Source: Rhizobium favelukesii (lineage in GTDB: Bacteria; Pseudomonadota; Alphaproteobacteria; Rhizobiales; Rhizobiaceae). Taken from it: a stretch of 64,000 nucleotides of DNA. The notes below the pieces were generated by a model, which was given only the letters and a program-made list of their open reading frames with translations, made no database searches and was not told the DNA's origin. The stretch covers positions 1-64,000 of the forward strand of contig NZ_HG916854.1 of the NCBI RefSeq assembly GCF_000577275.2, written 5' to 3'. Position numbers and translations under genes: made by a program. This document shows positions 62,381 through 64,000 of this stretch, one piece after another; position 1 is the first letter of the stretch; every line of letters begins with the position of its first letter.

Positions 62381-63455
62381 CTAAAGGTGCATGAAGCCGC
62401 CGAACCACAACCAAAGGCCGGCGAAGATCATGGACAGAACCGTGATCGGTACACCAGCTTTGGCATGATCCCGAAAGGTCAGCCGTACGCCTTGGGCTGA
62501 CGCACGCTCGGCCACGATCAGATTTGCAAGGCTTCCGACCAGAAACAGGTTTCCGGCCAGCGTCGAAAGAATGGCGAGGCCAACCAGGACCCCCTCCGGA
62601 ATCCCCTGCCAGACCTTCAAGATCATCACCACCGCGGGAACATTGCCGATGGTGTTGCTCAAAAAGAGCGAGATCGGCACAAGGAACGAAACTCGATCGG
62701 GAAGGAGGCCATGGGCGGCGAGCATCCGCACCGCCTCCTCCGGAAATCCTGTTCGGGCGAAGGCGTCGTTGACGACGAACAAAGCCGCAAACAGGATCAG
62801 CAATGGCAGATCGATTTCGCCGAAGAGCTGCCGGGTCGGAAGTGTGCGGCTTACGATCAGGCAGGCGGCGACCAAAAGAGCCGAAATCTCGCGTGGCAGC
62901 GGCGTGGCAAACAGGACAAGCAGCGCCAGAAGGGCGATGGCACAGATTCCGACCTGAACGCGGTCGAAGGCAACAGGCTCGAGGGGTGCGCCGTCGTCTG
63001 CCGCTGCGAGACTTGACCGCCAGATGAACGCGATGCATCCGAAACTGAGAGCAAGAGCTGCGATCGCCGGGGCGACGGCCTGTGCGAAATAGGACCAGAA
63101 CCCCAGCGCGCCGGCCTGGCCGATGAGGATGTTCTGCGGATTGCCGATCAAGGTGGCCGCCGAACCCGCGTTGCTGGCGGCTGCAAGACCAAGCAGGAAT
63201 GGCCTTGGGTCGAGTTTCCGCACTTTGAGGCCGGTACACAGCAGCGGCGTCATGGATCATCAAGCCGCCGAGCAAAAGCAAGGTCGGAAAATGGATCGCT
63301 TCGCTCATCCCGTCGACGGGAACTGCCCCGAGAGCTACAAGCGCGACTGCGACGATCATCGCGATACCGGCGCGGTCGATCCTCAGTCCTGGGACGCGTC
63401 CTAATGCCATCCCGAGATAGGTGAGCCCGAAGAGAATAACGACGAGGTTTGTCAT
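62381..63455 (-). pseudogene. ArsB/SLC13-type anion permease, internally deleted
   Basis: The N-terminus at 63455 reads MTNLVVILFGLTYLGMALGR to PTLLLLGGLMI. Near 63255 it jumps, in a different frame, to MTPLLCTGLKVRKLDPRPFL, skipping about 60-70 residues normally between. The rest (AASNAGSAATLIGNPQNILI, SFLVPISLFLSNTIGNVPAV) is an intact C-terminal permease half to 62381. Deletion plus frameshift, so inactive. Confidence 0.82.
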
Positions 63456-64000
63456 TGTGTGAAGCCGTCCATCGCGTCCGTTTACGATTGGGCCACTGTG
63501 TCGACAAAGGCGAGCAGTCGGTCAAGCGTCTCCTGACCTGCCCACATCATTGTTTCGCTAATTTCCAACGCGTGAGGAGACGCTCTCCGCCAGCATTTAT
63601 CCAGCTTCGCATCGTTCCCCCTCCCACCTTATTATGTTGGGACGGCGGCTGCGTAAGGGAGGGCGTCGCGTTGAAAGTACGCCTGGCAACGCGGCCTTTA
63701 TCAACCAAAACAGCGAAACCCTTGCCGGAAACGATGCTTGCAGTTGCCAACATTCGGATCGCTGAAGATATGATCGTGACTCCGGGATGATGAACAATAT
63801 CGGCGGTTGCTGGAAGGCGTGGTGTGGCTGGATGAGAGAACAGAGGCCGGTTTGATCCAGGTCATGCGAGTGCCTCGGCCAAGGAGCAGCGTAAATAAGA
63901 TCATCGGTGCCCACCGCGCTGCTTCGTAGTTGCGCGTCCGAGCTGGAGCATCATCGCGGCTTCAAGCATATTTCACGTCCGCCACGGGGACGGTGGCTGG
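63456..64000. other. Terminal region, no supported gene
   Basis: A short reverse-strand frame near 63475-63545 ends ETMMWAGQETLDRLLAFVDT, which could be the tail of a lost regulator. The rest shows no recognisable gene, repeat or RNA. The window ends inside this region. Confidence 0.3.

Noticed and set aside
1..64000. tRNA or rRNA genes
   Set aside because: No stretch with rRNA-like conservation or tRNA TTCGANTC/cloverleaf pattern was noticed by eye; a tRNA scan would settle it.

Overview
The window reads as part of a plasmid or chromid from a Rhizobiaceae alphaproteobacterium (Rhizobium/Agrobacterium/Sinorhizobium group). It opens exactly at the start of repA and continues through a complete repABC cassette with its antisense-RNA region. 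GC-rich codon use, the abundance of ABC solute importers, a CCTCCTCCC-type small RNA and the mix of insertion sequences fit that group. The species cannot be named from the sequence alone.

Layout. 1-4.4 kb: repA, repB, the ctRNA region, repC and two small reverse-strand genes. 4.8-6.1 kb: an NYN-domain protein, a cold-shock protein and a three-hairpin small RNA. 6.2-9.9 kb: a decayed tyrosine integrase, a Phd/PemK-like toxin-antitoxin pair, a UPF0158 gene and a broken acetyltransferase. 10.1-11.0 kb: a short-chain dehydrogenase. 11.5-18.0 kb: an inositol-type or related sugar catabolic and transport cluster (RpiR fragment, Gfo/Idh/MocA dehydrogenase, TIM-barrel isomerase, ABC importer, LacI regulator). 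18.0-26.4 kb: a stress/efflux block with MATE and MarR remnants, an orphan FabF-like synthase, TetR and an RND pump. One 51-bp operator-like element recurs at the SDR gene, the MarR/MATE locus and the RND locus.

26.4-29.5 kb: an IS110 remnant and an IS91-type element. 29.5-31.5 kb: a sulfite-oxidase-like protein and a DUF938 methyltransferase. 31.7-35.9 kb: a mobile-element scar made of a broken IS256-family element, an abutting group II intron and truncated aminotransferase, reductase and fructokinase genes. 35.9-44.6 kb: a fructan / difructose-anhydride locus with GH32 and GH91 enzymes, a CUT1 ABC importer and a LacI regulator with three operators at 22-bp spacing. 44.7-46.6 kb: an IS701/IS4-like element with a visible target duplication, then an IS6-type remnant. 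47.1-53.4 kb: an operon with an NMT1-type importer, a 2-oxoglutarate/Fe(II) oxygenase, LysR and a cytosine-deaminase-like amidohydrolase.

53.9-60.4 kb: a decayed DJ-1/PfpI gene, an ABM-domain monooxygenase and a bufferin-type RiPP operon. The operon holds a DUF2282 precursor, a DUF692/MNIO enzyme, an unrecognised 328-residue protein, a DUF2063 protein, DoxX, an ECF sigma factor and an NrsF-like anti-sigma factor. Two matching promoters (GTTACC-N16-CGAAC) precede the monooxygenase and the precursor. The unknown 328-residue protein inside this operon is the best candidate here for something undescribed. 60.4-63.5 kb: a frameshifted adenylate cyclase and remnants of a YkvA-like protein and an anion permease.

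An unusually large number of genes carry single-base frameshifts. Some are clearly decayed. Others sit in otherwise intact operons and could be recent mutations or sequencing errors.
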